Source: Polynucleobacter sp.
Lineage (GTDB): Bacteria; Pseudomonadota; Gammaproteobacteria; Burkholderiales; Burkholderiaceae_D
Length of the DNA: 64,000 nt
Reading direction: 5' to 3'
Assembly (NCBI GenBank): GCA_021737945.1
Contig: JAIPCX010000003.1
Location: 1-64,000, forward strand
Position numbers and translations under genes: made by a program. Below the pieces are notes generated by a model. It saw nothing but the letters and a program-made list of their open reading frames with translations. It made no database searches and had not been told where the DNA came from. Numbering within the stretch: position 1 is the stretch's first letter; each line of letters starts with the position of its first letter. Positions 17,558 to 26,627 of this stretch are shown here, piece after piece.

Positions 17558-18367
17558 ATGACAGCACTGGTAAAACTAATACATCATCCCGACGGCGTGG
17601 TTGAATGCGTATTGAATCGGCCCGACAAAATGAATGCGCTATCGAATGACTTGATTGATGAAATCATTCGCGTCGGTGAATCGCTGGTGGTGGATACGAA
17701 CATTCGTGCAGTCATAGTTCGTGGTGAGGGTCGCGCTTTTTGTGCCGGTATTGATCTTGAAAATTTGCAGCACATGTTGGCTGATAAAGAACGATCGGTA
17801 TCCTCTCGTTTGATGGAGCGATCGCATGGCGATTCGAATCGCTTTCAGCGTGTTGCTATGGTTTGGCGTGACATTCCTGTACCCGTGATTGCCGCTATTA
17901 ATGGCGTCGCATTCGGAGGCGGCATTCAGATTGCGTTGGGTGCAGATATACGTTTGATTGCGCCAGATGCGCGCATGTCGGTCATGGAAATCAAATGGGG
18001 GCTGGTACCCGATATGGGTGGTATGGTGTTGTTACGTGGCTTGGTACGTGACGATGTTGCGCGCGAATTAATTTATACCGGCCGAATCGTTGATGCATCT
18101 GAAGCAGTAGCCATAGGGCTAGCTACGCGAGTGGTAGATGATCCGGTAGTAGCAGCGATGAGCATGGCAAAAGATTTTGTACAGAAAAGCCCAACAGCAC
18201 TACGAGCTGCCAAGCGTTTGATGGGGCAGTGGGCGATCGCATCGGATCAAGATTTATTACTAGCTGAATCAGAAGAACAAGGACACTTGTTGGGTGCTGA
18301 ACATCAGGTTGAAGCCGTCACAGCTAATTTACAAAAACGTGTGCCTGTATTTAAAAATAACGAATGA
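17558..18367 (+). CDS. enoyl-CoA hydratase/isomerase (first copy)
   Basis: Crotonase-fold enzyme, 269 residues. The two oxyanion-hole segments are visible: FCAGIDLENL (about 61-70) and INGVAFGGGIQIALGADIRL (about 109-128). VMEIKWGLVPDMGGM supplies the acidic active-site region, although the Glu pair of classic hydratases is not clearly complete, so isomerase or another crotonase reaction is possible. ATG at 17558 is chosen because the upstream GTG at 17516 would overlap the preceding gene by 25 bases; the ribosome site is weak. Part of the CoA-thioester operon. Confidence 0.87.
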   Translation: MTALVKLIHHPDGVVECVLNRPDKMNALSNDLIDEIIRVGESLVVDTNIRAVIVRGEGRAFCAGIDLENLQHMLADKERSVSSRLMERSHGDSNRFQRVAMVWRDIPVPVIAAINGVAFGGGIQIALGADIRLIAPDARMSVMEIKWGLVPDMGGMVLLRGLVRDDVARELIYTGRIVDASEAVAIGLATRVVDDPVVAAMSMAKDFVQKSPTALRAAKRLMGQWAIASDQDLLLAESEEQGHLLGAEHQVEAVTANLQKRVPVFKNNE

Positions 18368-18376
18368 GGTTGAACC

Positions 18377-19186
18377 ATGAGTTCACATGATGCCGTACTT
18401 CTGACCATCACTGATGGTGTAGCGAGACTCACACTGAATGAGCCTGCGCGATTAAATGCTTTGTCGCTAGCGATTATGGATGGTTTGTTTGAATCCTTAG
18501 CGCGTTTGCGTGCCGATAAAAGCGTTCGCGTATTACAAATCACAGGTGCAGGCAAAGCGTTTTCTGCCGGAGCCGATTTGGAGATCATGAATGCCGAGCA
18601 AACCCATGTCGGTGAGTTAACGCGGGGTGAATGGACCGATCTGCAGATGCGCACTCGGCACAATCAGCTAATTACCGAATTGCGCGAGTTACCGTTTCCT
18701 ACGTTGGCTATACTGAATGGCCCGGTGGTCGGCGGCAGTGTGGGTATTGCGTTGGCGGCAGACATAGTGATTGCTGCGCGTTCAGTCTATGTGTATTTAC
18801 CGTTTATGACCGCACTCGGGATTGTTCCCGATATGGGCAGTAGCTGGTTCTTGCCCCGTTTGATTGGTGTGGGTCGTAGCGCAGCGATGACCTTGCTAGG
18901 CAATCGCATCAGTGCCGAACAGGCCGCTGCATGGGGCATGATTTGGGCCTGCGTGGATGAAGATAAACTGGAAGCGGAAGCGAAAAGCATCACAACGCGA
19001 CTAGCTAGTTTGCCAGCACATGCGGCATTAGAAACGCGTGCTTTGTTTGAGCAAACTTTATCGAATACGTTGCAACAGCAACTTGATTACGAACGCGCTC
19101 GACAACACGAACTGATTGATCGCGATACTTTCCCTGAAGGTGTAATCGCTTTCAAAGAAAAGCGTGCGCCGAAATTCCCGCGCTAA
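18377..19186 (+). CDS. enoyl-CoA hydratase/isomerase (second copy)
   Basis: A second crotonase-fold protein of 269 residues, ten bases after the first. FSAGADLEIM (about 61-70) and LNGPVVGGSVGIALAADIVI (about 113-132) form the oxyanion hole; FMTALGIVPDMGSSWFLPRL is the following active-site loop. It is clearly divergent from its neighbour, so the pair probably acts on successive intermediates, not redundantly. It is the last gene of the plus-strand block; the next gene converges on it. Confidence 0.87.
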   Translation: MSSHDAVLLTITDGVARLTLNEPARLNALSLAIMDGLFESLARLRADKSVRVLQITGAGKAFSAGADLEIMNAEQTHVGELTRGEWTDLQMRTRHNQLITELRELPFPTLAILNGPVVGGSVGIALAADIVIAARSVYVYLPFMTALGIVPDMGSSWFLPRLIGVGRSAAMTLLGNRISAEQAAAWGMIWACVDEDKLEAEAKSITTRLASLPAHAALETRALFEQTLSNTLQQQLDYERARQHELIDRDTFPEGVIAFKEKRAPKFPR

Positions 19187-19240
19187 GTCAGCATTAATAC
19201 ATCTGAGCTAAGCACGCAGCCCGGTGTGAAATCGAATCCT

Positions 19241-20083
19241 TTACACCAGCGAGAGATTCAAGCCGGGCAAATTCAATTGTGAAAAGGCGCTAGACCACAC
19301 TTCACCGCGCTTGATCGGCAAGGCGTCGGTCCAACTCCCCGTTGTGATCAACTCACCCGCTTGTAGTGGTGAGAATTGATTTTGCTGTTGTAGTTCTTGG
19401 TGCAAGGCTAACAGCGCATGCAATGGACTATCCAGTACATCTTTGGCAAAACCTGCGGCGCAGAGTGCGCCACCTTCGAGAGTTGAGCGTGATAAGGAGA
19501 TCGATGCACCAGAAAGTACCGTGTGCAGTCGACGTTTGCTTTCGCGTGAAAGCATTTTGGGTTCACCAATGATCAACGCTCTGTGCAATCCAAAAGCAGC
19601 GATGGCATCGGCGGGCTCGAATTGCCATTGTCGAAATGGGGAAACCACGATTTCAAAGCCATGCGCCATCCACTCCAAGCATTCCCCTAAACCCTCTAAA
19701 TCGACATCCGGATCAGGTGTGCGCGCGAGCTTAAACACCAACTCGGGTTCAATCCGTGGTTGCTGGGCTTTGGTTAGCTTATGAATCGCATTATTGTCGT
19801 GAGCGAACTCCACCGTGGTATCGAACAACGTTGACCAGATGGGTCCAGTTATCGGTTCTGATTTTCCATACAGCGGCCACATTTTGCGATTGGAAAAGCC
19901 AATCTTGCGTCCAACCGGTATTTCACCCTGAGCGATACGGGCATCGAGAATAGTGCGAGCGATGTCGTAGGCGTCGGCGATGCTTAGATCGGTTTCGCCC
20001 GTGATGGGCGACATCAAAGTACCCGCCGTTCGCGCCTTTAACAGCGCGTGGGCGTAACGATTCGTTAGCGTGGACATCAACAT
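19241..20083 (-). CDS. 2-keto-4-pentenoate hydratase-like (MhpD/DmpE family) enzyme
   Basis: Member of the fumarylacetoacetate-hydrolase-fold hydratase/decarboxylase family, 280 residues, which in meta-cleavage pathways hydrates 2-hydroxypenta-2,4-dienoate or decarboxylates 4-oxalocrotonate. The metal-binding motif is IEPELVFKL (about 110-118) with GFEIVV (about 142-147); GRKIGFSNRKMWPLYG (about 58-73) is typical. GAGGAGAG precedes the ATG. It diverges from the indolepyruvate oxidoreductase genes across a 313-base region with candidate operators, which ties it to the same regulon. Its presence suggests that an aromatic ring is opened somewhere in the pathway. Confidence 0.85.
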   Translation of the reverse strand: MLMSTLTNRYAHALLKARTAGTLMSPITGETDLSIADAYDIARTILDARIAQGEIPVGRKIGFSNRKMWPLYGKSEPITGPIWSTLFDTTVEFAHDNNAIHKLTKAQQPRIEPELVFKLARTPDPDVDLEGLGECLEWMAHGFEIVVSPFRQWQFEPADAIAAFGLHRALIIGEPKMLSRESKRRLHTVLSGASISLSRSTLEGGALCAAGFAKDVLDSPLHALLALHQELQQQNQFSPLQAGELITTGSWTDALPIKRGEVWSSAFSQLNLPGLNLSLV

Positions 20084-20396
20084 AAAGCTCTCCTCAGCAA
20101 TCAGACAGTCAATCAGTCGGGCTGCTGAAATTAAGTAAATACTAATTAGTCATAATTTGAACTCAATAATATAGGCAGCTTTGTGAGGGAGCAAATTTTT
20201 CTCAAGACGATATTTTTTTGAAAATAAATCTTGTCATTGATAGACATACAGACACTTCAATTGGCTAGCTTTTCATGTACCTAGTTACATACAGACCGAT
20301 TATCATGCGGCTTAGTTTCTGAAGATTCGCCTCTCAATTTGTTCAAGCGACGTAAATTTATAGTCGTTTTGACTACACCCGCATTTATTTATCATT
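20084..20396. promoter_or_regulatory. divergent regulatory region with two palindromes
   Basis: A 313-base AT-rich gap between the hydratase-like gene (minus) and the indolepyruvate oxidoreductase genes (plus). It holds a perfect 10-base palindrome ACTAATTAGT at 20141-20150 and a near-perfect one, TGTACCTAGTTACA, at 20276-20289 (two mismatched pairs in 14 bases). These have the form of operators for a TetR- or MarR-type dimer, but no regulator gene is adjacent. No open reading frame of note. Confidence 0.5.
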
Positions 20397-22550
20397 ATGG
20401 AAATATCGTTCGCTAAGCAGATTCAGCAACTCAAGCTCGGAGAGGGTGACGTATTCCATGGTGAGGGCATTTTGGCGATTACCAAGGCCTTGCTGCAATC
20501 GGGGGTCAGTTATATCGGCGGCTATCAGGGCGCACCCGTGTCGCATTTGCTGGACGTGATGGTGCAAGCGCGAGAACTGGTAGGCGAGTTGGGTGTGCAG
20601 GTCGAAGCCTGTTCGAATGAAGCGTCTGCCGCCGCTATGCTTGGCGCGTCTATCCACTATCCGGTGCGGGGTGCCGTTACCTGGAAATCCATTGTCGGTA
20701 CCAATGTCGCGGCCGATGCGCTGGCTAATCTATCGTCCCCTGGTGTGACAGGCGGAGTGTTGATGGTCATCGGCGAAGATTATGGTGAGGGTGCATCGGT
20801 GGTGCAGGAACGCACCCATGCCTATGCGATGAAATCCTGCATGCTGCTGCTCGATCCGCGTCCGGAATTGTCTGTGATGGTGGATATGGTTGAGCATGCA
20901 TTTGCCATGTCAGAAGCGTCGAACATGCCGGCCATGATGGAGTTGCGGATACGCGCTTGTCATGTACGTGGCAGCTTTGTGTGCAAAGACAATCGCACAG
21001 CGAAGGTATCAACAAAATCACTCATGGCTGAGCCAGCAGCCTTTGATTATTCACGCTTAGCTCATCCACCCGTTACCTTTGCTCATGAAAAACGCAAACT
21101 AGAACATCGTATTCCCGCTGCGCGTCAGTACATACTTGAACATCAGCTCAACGAAATTTTTTCGGGTCAGCATGACTCGGTGGGAATTATTGTTCAAGGT
21201 GGTTTAAGTAATGCCTTGCTGCGTTCGTTACAGCAGTTTGGTTTGGCCGATGCGTTTGGTGAGACGCAAGTACCGCTGTTGGTGTTGAATGTGACTTACC
21301 CACTGGTGCCTGATCAGATCGCCGACTTTGTACACAATAAAAAAGCAGTACTGGTACTTGAAGAAGGTGCGCCTGAGTATATAGAGCAAGAGATAGCGAC
21401 ACTGTTAAATCGACGTGATCTACCCACGCGATTGCATGGTAAAGATATGTTGCCAGCAGCCGGTGAGTTAACGCCTGAAATTATGATGGGTGGTCTGCAG
21501 CAGTTTTTTGCGCGGCATTTGCCAAACATTGATGGTGTCGGCGTTAAATTGGTGCTCGATGCCACCGTAACGCGTCGTAACAGTATGGCCTCTTCCCTTG
21601 ATCAAACCTTGCCTGCACGGCCGCCGGGCTTTTGCATAGGTTGTCCAGAACGCCCCGTTTTTTCAGCGTTGAAGTTAGCGCAGAAAGAGGTGGGTGAAGT
21701 TCACATTGCAGCGGATATTGGTTGCCATTCCTTTGCAACCTTCGAGCCGTTTTCAATGGGGCATTCCATACTCGGTTATGGCATGAGTTTAGCTAGTCGT
21801 GCAGGCGTCTCGCCGATGATGCAACGACGCGTACTATCGATTATGGGTGATGGCGGTTTTTGGCATAACGGCTTACTCACTGGTGTGCAATCAGCACTCT
21901 TTAATGGTGATGATGCGGTTTTGCTGATTTTTAAAAATGGCTATACCTCGGCAACGGGTACGCAAGATATTATTTCTACGCCTACTAGCGCTTCGAAAAC
22001 ACAAGCACACGACAAACTAGCTAGCCTCACTGCCAACAATCGAACCATAGAAGACACGCTCAAAGGTATTGGTGTGCAGTGGATGCGTACTGTGCATTCG
22101 TATCGGGTTGCAACTATGCGTGATGTGCTGAAAGAAGCACTCACGACAGATTTCAATGGTTTGAAAGTCATCATTGCCGAAGGCGAGTGCCAGCTCGAAC
22201 GGCAGCGTCGTATTCGTCCGTGGTTAGCTGATCTTTTGACGCGCGGGCAGCGCGTGATGCGTGTCAAATATGGCGTTGATGAAGATGTGTGTAATGGCGA
22301 TCATGCGTGTATACGATTGTCGGCGTGTCCTACGCTGACGTTAAAAGATAATCCCGATCCACTCAAAGTCGATCCGGTAGCTACCGTGCTCGATGGTTGT
22401 GTTGGCTGCGGTCTATGCGGTGAAAATGCACATGCAGCGACCTTGTGCCCGAGTTTTTATCGCGCTGAAATTATTCAAAATGGGCATTGGCATGAAAAAC
22501 TTTTGGCGAGCTTACGACGCCTGATGCTGCGCTGGGTGCAACCAGCATGA
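20397..22550 (+). CDS. iorA: indolepyruvate:ferredoxin oxidoreductase, alpha (TPP) subunit
   Basis: Thiamine-diphosphate 2-oxoacid oxidoreductase converting arylpyruvates to aryl-acetyl-CoA with ferredoxin as acceptor. The N-terminal pyrimidine-binding half has GGYQGAPVSHLLDVM (about 41-55) and EACSNEASAAAMLGASI; the TPP-binding half has CIGCPERPVFSALKLA (about 412), ADIGCHSFATFEPF, MGDGGFWHNGL (about 482) and NGYTSATGTQD. The C terminus carries a ferredoxin-like cysteine cluster (LDGCVGCGLCGENA, plus nearby Cys) for 4Fe-4S binding. Length 717. Overlaps the beta gene by four bases. The ATG lacks a strong ribosome site. Substrate preference for indole-, phenyl- or hydroxyphenylpyruvate cannot be read from the sequence. 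Confidence 0.9.
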   Translation: MEISFAKQIQQLKLGEGDVFHGEGILAITKALLQSGVSYIGGYQGAPVSHLLDVMVQARELVGELGVQVEACSNEASAAAMLGASIHYPVRGAVTWKSIVGTNVAADALANLSSPGVTGGVLMVIGEDYGEGASVVQERTHAYAMKSCMLLLDPRPELSVMVDMVEHAFAMSEASNMPAMMELRIRACHVRGSFVCKDNRTAKVSTKSLMAEPAAFDYSRLAHPPVTFAHEKRKLEHRIPAARQYILEHQLNEIFSGQHDSVGIIVQGGLSNALLRSLQQFGLADAFGETQVPLLVLNVTYPLVPDQIADFVHNKKAVLVLEEGAPEYIEQEIATLLNRRDLPTRLHGKDMLPAAGELTPEIMMGGLQQFFARHLPNIDGVGVKLVLDATVTRRNSMASSLDQTLPARPPGFCIGCPERPVFSALKLAQKEVGEVHIAADIGCHSFATFEPFSMGHSILGYGMSLASRAGVSPMMQRRVLSIMGDGGFWHNGLLTGVQSALFNGDDAVLLIFKNGYTSATGTQDIISTPTSASKTQAHDKLASLTANNRTIEDTLKGIGVQWMRTVHSYRVATMRDVLKEALTTDFNGLKVIIAEGECQLERQRRIRPWLADLLTRGQRVMRVKYGVDEDVCNGDHACIRLSACPTLTLKDNPDPLKVDPVATVLDGCVGCGLCGENAHAATLCPSFYRAEIIQNGHWHEKLLASLRRLMLRWVQPA

Positions 22551-24145
22551 GCTTGAATACCGTAATGAATTCATCAACAGCTACTCCGCGTCCATTATCC
22601 GTATTGATCTGCGCTTTGGGTGGCGAGGGTGGTGGTGTATTAAGTGATTGGTTAATGGAGATCGCGCGCAAGGCAGGCTATGCCGCTCAGGCGACCTCGA
22701 TTCCTGGTGTGGCACAACGTACCGGAGCCACTACGTATTTTTTTGAGTTGTATCCTGTGCCCGTTGCTCAACTCGCCGGACGTAAGCCGGTATTTAGTCT
22801 AAACCCCATTCCCGGTTCGCTCGATGTGGTGATTGCTTCAGAATTGTTAGAAGCCGCACGCTGTGCAAGTAATGGATTGCCTTCTTCCGACCGCACAGTG
22901 TTTATTACTTCCACCTCACGCACATTCACCACAGCGGAACGCACGGCGATGGGTGATGGTCGTTTAGATAGTGCAGCATTACTCGCGCTAGTGCAGGCTG
23001 TCAGTCGAGTTCATCATGCGTTAGATATGCAGCGCGTGGCCACAGACAATTCCACAGCGGTGAGTGCAGTGATGCTAGGTGCATTGGCGGCGAGTGGTGT
23101 GCTGCCACTTGATCGTTCTATTTGCGAAGAGGTCATACGCGAAGGCGGCCGCGGCGCACAAGCTAGCTTGCAAGGCTTTGCGGCAGCTTGGCAAATGATT
23201 ACACAGACTAAGCTGCAAGCAGAACAAGCGCAGCTTCTGGTTAATTTGATCGACGACTCAGAAAAAAAATTACCTGAGCTAGCAGGCTTCCCCATACAAA
23301 TTAACGACATGCTGCGCTTGGGTTGGTTAAGAGTGACAGAGTATCAGGACCGCGCTTACGGAAAATTATATTTGTCGCGTGTGCGTAGCTTGCTTGATGC
23401 TGAGCATCGTGCCGACGCGGACGCACTGCATGGCATGCAATTAACGCGTGAAGTATCGCGTTGGTTAGCTTTGTGGATGTCGTTTGATGACATTGTTCGC
23501 GTGGCCGATTTAAAGAGTCGTGCCGCGCGTACTGAGCGAGTACGACGCGAAGTAAAAATTAAATCAGGTGATGTACTCGCAGTGTATGAGCACTTCAAGC
23601 CAGGTGTGCCAGAAATCGCTGGCTTACTGCCTAAGCCTATTGCTGATCGTTTGCTGGCATGGGATCAGCAGCGAATCGCTGAAGGACGTGAGCCATGGGC
23701 GATGCCCATTAAGCTTGCTTCGCATACGGTAGTAGGTACGCTGCTGTTGCGTTTGCTCGCTACATTCAAATACATTCGACCTTTTAGTAGTCGTTATGCC
23801 GAAGAGCAAGCGCTGATTGAAGAATGGTTGAAGGCCGTAACTGCGGGCTTAGCGGAAGATTGGCAGTTAGGTTACGAGTTAGCTTTATGTGGTCGATTGA
23901 TGAAGGGCTATGGTGAAACGAATCATCGAGGTCGCGATAATTTGCTGCACGTGATACGCCACGTCGCCAATGATGAGCACACCACAGCAACAGCACGTGC
24001 TGCTGCAATACGACGTGCACGTGAAGCAGCACTCACGGATGAAGCAGGCTCACAACTGGATCGCGTATTAAAAGAACTCGGTGCGCCACCACGACCTATC
24101 AAAGCTCAGCCGATACGCTGGATGCCGCGAATCCGAAACAGCTAA
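22547..24145 (+). CDS. iorB: indolepyruvate oxidoreductase, beta subunit with C-terminal DUF6537-like extension
   Basis: Gamma/beta-type 2-oxoacid oxidoreductase domain in residues 18-215 (CALGGEGGGVLSDWLMEIAR, AGYAAQATSIPGVAQRTGAT), followed by about 300 helical residues (LYLSRVRSLLDAE, KPGVPEIAGLLPKPIADRLL, RLMKGYGETNHRGRDNLLHV) that resemble the DUF6537 region seen in fused proteobacterial indolepyruvate oxidoreductases. At 532 residues it is much longer than archaeal IorB (about 200). Here the two subunits are separate genes where many relatives have one fused gene. Start overlaps the alpha stop (ATGA). Confidence 0.87.
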   Translation: MSLNTVMNSSTATPRPLSVLICALGGEGGGVLSDWLMEIARKAGYAAQATSIPGVAQRTGATTYFFELYPVPVAQLAGRKPVFSLNPIPGSLDVVIASELLEAARCASNGLPSSDRTVFITSTSRTFTTAERTAMGDGRLDSAALLALVQAVSRVHHALDMQRVATDNSTAVSAVMLGALAASGVLPLDRSICEEVIREGGRGAQASLQGFAAAWQMITQTKLQAEQAQLLVNLIDDSEKKLPELAGFPIQINDMLRLGWLRVTEYQDRAYGKLYLSRVRSLLDAEHRADADALHGMQLTREVSRWLALWMSFDDIVRVADLKSRAARTERVRREVKIKSGDVLAVYEHFKPGVPEIAGLLPKPIADRLLAWDQQRIAEGREPWAMPIKLASHTVVGTLLLRLLATFKYIRPFSSRYAEEQALIEEWLKAVTAGLAEDWQLGYELALCGRLMKGYGETNHRGRDNLLHVIRHVANDEHTTATARAAAIRRAREAALTDEAGSQLDRVLKELGAPPRPIKAQPIRWMPRIRNS

Positions 24146-24156
24146 CAAGGAATAGT

Positions 24157-24570
24157 ATGAGTAAGACAGTGGTATACACCGTGCGCGTAGAATTTGGTGA
24201 TTGTGATCCTGCGCGTATAGTTTGGTTTCCTAATTTTTTTCGTTGGATCGATGCGGCATCCCGCCATTTTTTTATTCAATGTGGTGTGCCTCCCTGGCAT
24301 GAGACAGTTAAAACTATGGGGTTGATTGGCACGCCTCTGGTGGATACGCAAGCTAGCTTTATTCGAACTGCTAGCTATGGTGACGTGCTGGCGATTCATA
24401 CCTCGATTACCGAATGGCGCAATAAAAGTTTTGTGCAGAATTATCGAATCCTGCGCGACGACGAAGAGATCATGACCTGTAAGGAGGTCAGAATATTTGC
24501 GGCCGATAAAGAGGGTGGAGGGATTCGAGCACTGCCTGTGCCCGAATCGATACGACTGTTATGTTCCTGA
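24157..24570 (+). CDS. 4-hydroxybenzoyl-CoA-type thioesterase
   Basis: Hot-dog-fold thioesterase of 137 residues. The catalytic segment VEFGDCDPARIVWFPNFFRW (about 10-29) has the Asp at about 17 used by Pseudomonas-type 4HBT enzymes. ASYGDVLAIHTSITEW is the central strand. It lies 11 bases after iorB with AAGGA at the start, so the operon probably makes an aryl-acetyl-CoA that this enzyme can hydrolyse to release CoA and the free acid. Substrate is inferred, not seen. Confidence 0.88.
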   Translation: MSKTVVYTVRVEFGDCDPARIVWFPNFFRWIDAASRHFFIQCGVPPWHETVKTMGLIGTPLVDTQASFIRTASYGDVLAIHTSITEWRNKSFVQNYRILRDDEEIMTCKEVRIFAADKEGGGIRALPVPESIRLLCS

Positions 24571-24598
24571 GTTTATAAAACGTACTCAGTCGCGCTGA

Positions 24599-25189
24599 TT
24601 ACGGCGCGATATCGCCTAAAGGACTTACACCTATCCAACGCACGTGAAGCCACACTAGAAAAACATACCACGTAATAGCGCCAGTAGCCAGAGTGATCCT
24701 GGTACCTAATACCGTTGCAGCTGGATACTCAACTTCGTTAATGCGGTCGCGCTTGCGTGAGGCACGAAAATCCAGTACCGCCCACACTAACAAGCTGCCG
24801 AACAAAATCACATCAGCCAGGTTGCCATTCGAGAGTAAATGCGCCAACGCCCAGATTTTGACTCCCGCCACCATAGGGTGACCAATTTTCGCTTTGATGA
24901 TATTACGAGGAACGTAGGCGGCTGCTAATAAGAAAAAGGCTAATAGGTTAAGCACTAGCGCAATATTGCGGGCGGCAACGGGTGGTTCCCAAAGGGGTAA
25001 GGGGGTTAGTCGTGCTTGCCCGTAACCGATCATCATCAGCACAAAGCCAGCAATCGATACGAGCGTAATCAGAACTTTCCAGCGTTTTTCACCCAGGCGT
25101 TCTAGCATATGCGAGCGCCAGTCATCGGTAAAAATACGGGTTGAATGGGCGGCGATAAAGAGAATAAGTCCTAGAATCAACAAAAGCAT
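24599..25189 (-). CDS. NnrU-like integral membrane protein
   Basis: A 196-residue membrane protein with about five or six transmembrane helices (MLLLILGLILFIAAHSTR at the N terminus, VLITLVSIAGFVLMMIGYG, NIALVLNLLAFFLLAAAYVP, TLATGAITWYVFLVWLHVRW). The IGHPMVAGVKIWALAHLLSNG segment is the NnrU/isoprenylcysteine-methyltransferase-like signature. NnrU was named for a link to nitric-oxide and nitrite metabolism in denitrifiers, but its biochemical role is unclear. ATG at 25189 has GGGAG about eight bases upstream. A longer in-frame reading past this start runs into the divergent transporter and is rejected. Confidence 0.85.
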   Translation of the reverse strand: MLLLILGLILFIAAHSTRIFTDDWRSHMLERLGEKRWKVLITLVSIAGFVLMMIGYGQARLTPLPLWEPPVAARNIALVLNLLAFFLLAAAYVPRNIIKAKIGHPMVAGVKIWALAHLLSNGNLADVILFGSLLVWAVLDFRASRKRDRINEVEYPAATVLGTRITLATGAITWYVFLVWLHVRWIGVSPLGDIAP

Positions 25190-25352
25190 ATAACGCTCCC
25201 AAAATGAGCTGTAGGTGAAGGTGCGCAGTGTAGCGGATTCTGATGGTGACACGATAAATTGCGCCAACTCCTCTCCAATGCTAGCCTCGGTTACCATGTT
25301 GGCAGTGGGCCAGCTGCCAGCCTTTCCTTCCGATTTGTTTTTAAGACTGCTT

Positions 25353-26627
25353 ATGCAAACTAAACCCGTCCCTTTGCGCCAAATCGTCGCCGCCGTTATC
25401 GGCAATGCACTCGAGTGGTATGACTTTGTGGTGTACGGCTTTTTGACCGTCATCATTTCGCGTTTGTTTTTTCCTGCTGATAGCGAATACGCCTCATTAC
25501 TGCTAACGATGGTGACGTTTGGTGTCGGCTTTTTCATGCGCCCGATCGGTGGTGTATTGATTGGTATGTATGCCGACAGAAAAGGGCGCAAAGCAGCTCT
25601 GCAACTCATCATATCGTTGATGACGATCTCGATTGCCATGATCGCTTTTGCGCCGACCTACGCTGCTGTTGGTGTCGCCGCCCCAATCATTATTTTGCTG
25701 GCGCGTTTGTTACAAGGCATGGCCACTGGTGGAGAGTTCGCGAGTGCGACGGCATTTCTAGTGGAAAGCGCACCAGCTGGTCGGCGCGGTTTTTTTGGCT
25801 CCTTGCAGATGGTGGGTCAAAGTATGGCCGCACTTGCAGGTGCGGTGGTGGGTATGCTGATTACGCAAGGTTTAACGCCGGAGGAGGTGGATAGTTGGGG
25901 TTGGCGTTTGCCTTTTCTGTTTGGTTTGCTGATTGGTCCAGTGGGTTTGTATATTCGTCGTTACCTCGATGAGACCGAAGCCTTTTTAGAAGCGAGTACA
26001 GCACAGATTGAGCGCATTGGTTTGGTACAGCTGTGGCGCGATCATAAGCGCAGCATATTGGCTTGTTTTAGTTTGGTGGTGGCCGGCACCATCATGTACT
26101 ACGTGGTGCTGATTTATATGCCCACCTATGCAAAAACACAGCTGAAGATCCCCTTGGGCGATGCCTTTGCGGCGCAAGTAGCGGGACTGCTTTGCCTTAC
26201 CGTTGCGATACCGTTTTTTGGTGTGTTGAGTGATCGTATAGGACGCAAACCCGTTCTCTTTGTCGCGATGCTTTGTTATTTTGTTCTGCCTTATCCTTTA
26301 CTCGCTTGGTTGCAGGCCGAGCCAACCGTACTACGTCTGGCCATAATGCAAATGGTGTTGTGTACGACGGTGGCGATTGCCTTTGGTCCCATATCAACAG
26401 CATTAGCAGAGCAGTTTCCGGTGCATACACGCTCAACCGGTCTTGCGTTAGCTTACAATTTTGCGGTCATGTTGTTTGGTGGTTTTGCGCAGTTGATCGT
26501 TACGTGGTTAATTAGTGTGACAGGCACACCACTTGCACCAGCGTTTTACGTAATGTTTGGCGCCGTCGTCGGGACGATCGGTGTCCTGTTGATGGTAGAT
26601 CACTACAAAGAGGAAAAATTACAATGA
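25353..26627 (+). CDS. MHS-type MFS proton symporter
   Basis: A 424-residue major-facilitator transporter of the metabolite:H+ symporter family (relatives carry citrate, proline/betaine, shikimate or alpha-ketoglutarate). The family signature is clear: AAVIGNALEWYDFVVYGFLT near the N terminus, FGVGFFMRPIGGVLIGMYAD with the RKGRKAAL loop (about 60-92), and RLLQGMATGGEFASATAFLVES (about 112). A second DRIGRK loop follows at about 298. I place the start at the ATG at 25353, just before the conserved N terminus; its ribosome site is poor, and in-frame starts upstream would overlap the NnrU promoter area. Overlaps the methyltransferase by four bases. Confidence 0.85.
   Translation: MQTKPVPLRQIVAAVIGNALEWYDFVVYGFLTVIISRLFFPADSEYASLLLTMVTFGVGFFMRPIGGVLIGMYADRKGRKAALQLIISLMTISIAMIAFAPTYAAVGVAAPIIILLARLLQGMATGGEFASATAFLVESAPAGRRGFFGSLQMVGQSMAALAGAVVGMLITQGLTPEEVDSWGWRLPFLFGLLIGPVGLYIRRYLDETEAFLEASTAQIERIGLVQLWRDHKRSILACFSLVVAGTIMYYVVLIYMPTYAKTQLKIPLGDAFAAQVAGLLCLTVAIPFFGVLSDRIGRKPVLFVAMLCYFVLPYPLLAWLQAEPTVLRLAIMQMVLCTTVAIAFGPISTALAEQFPVHTRSTGLALAYNFAVMLFGGFAQLIVTWLISVTGTPLAPAFYVMFGAVVGTIGVLLMVDHYKEEKLQ

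Noticed and set aside
24599-25639. A 346-residue version of the NnrU-like protein starting at 25639
   Set aside because: The first 150 residues are low in conserved character and run antisense over the start of the MHS transporter; the ATG at 25189 has a good ribosome site and begins exactly at the conserved first membrane helix.
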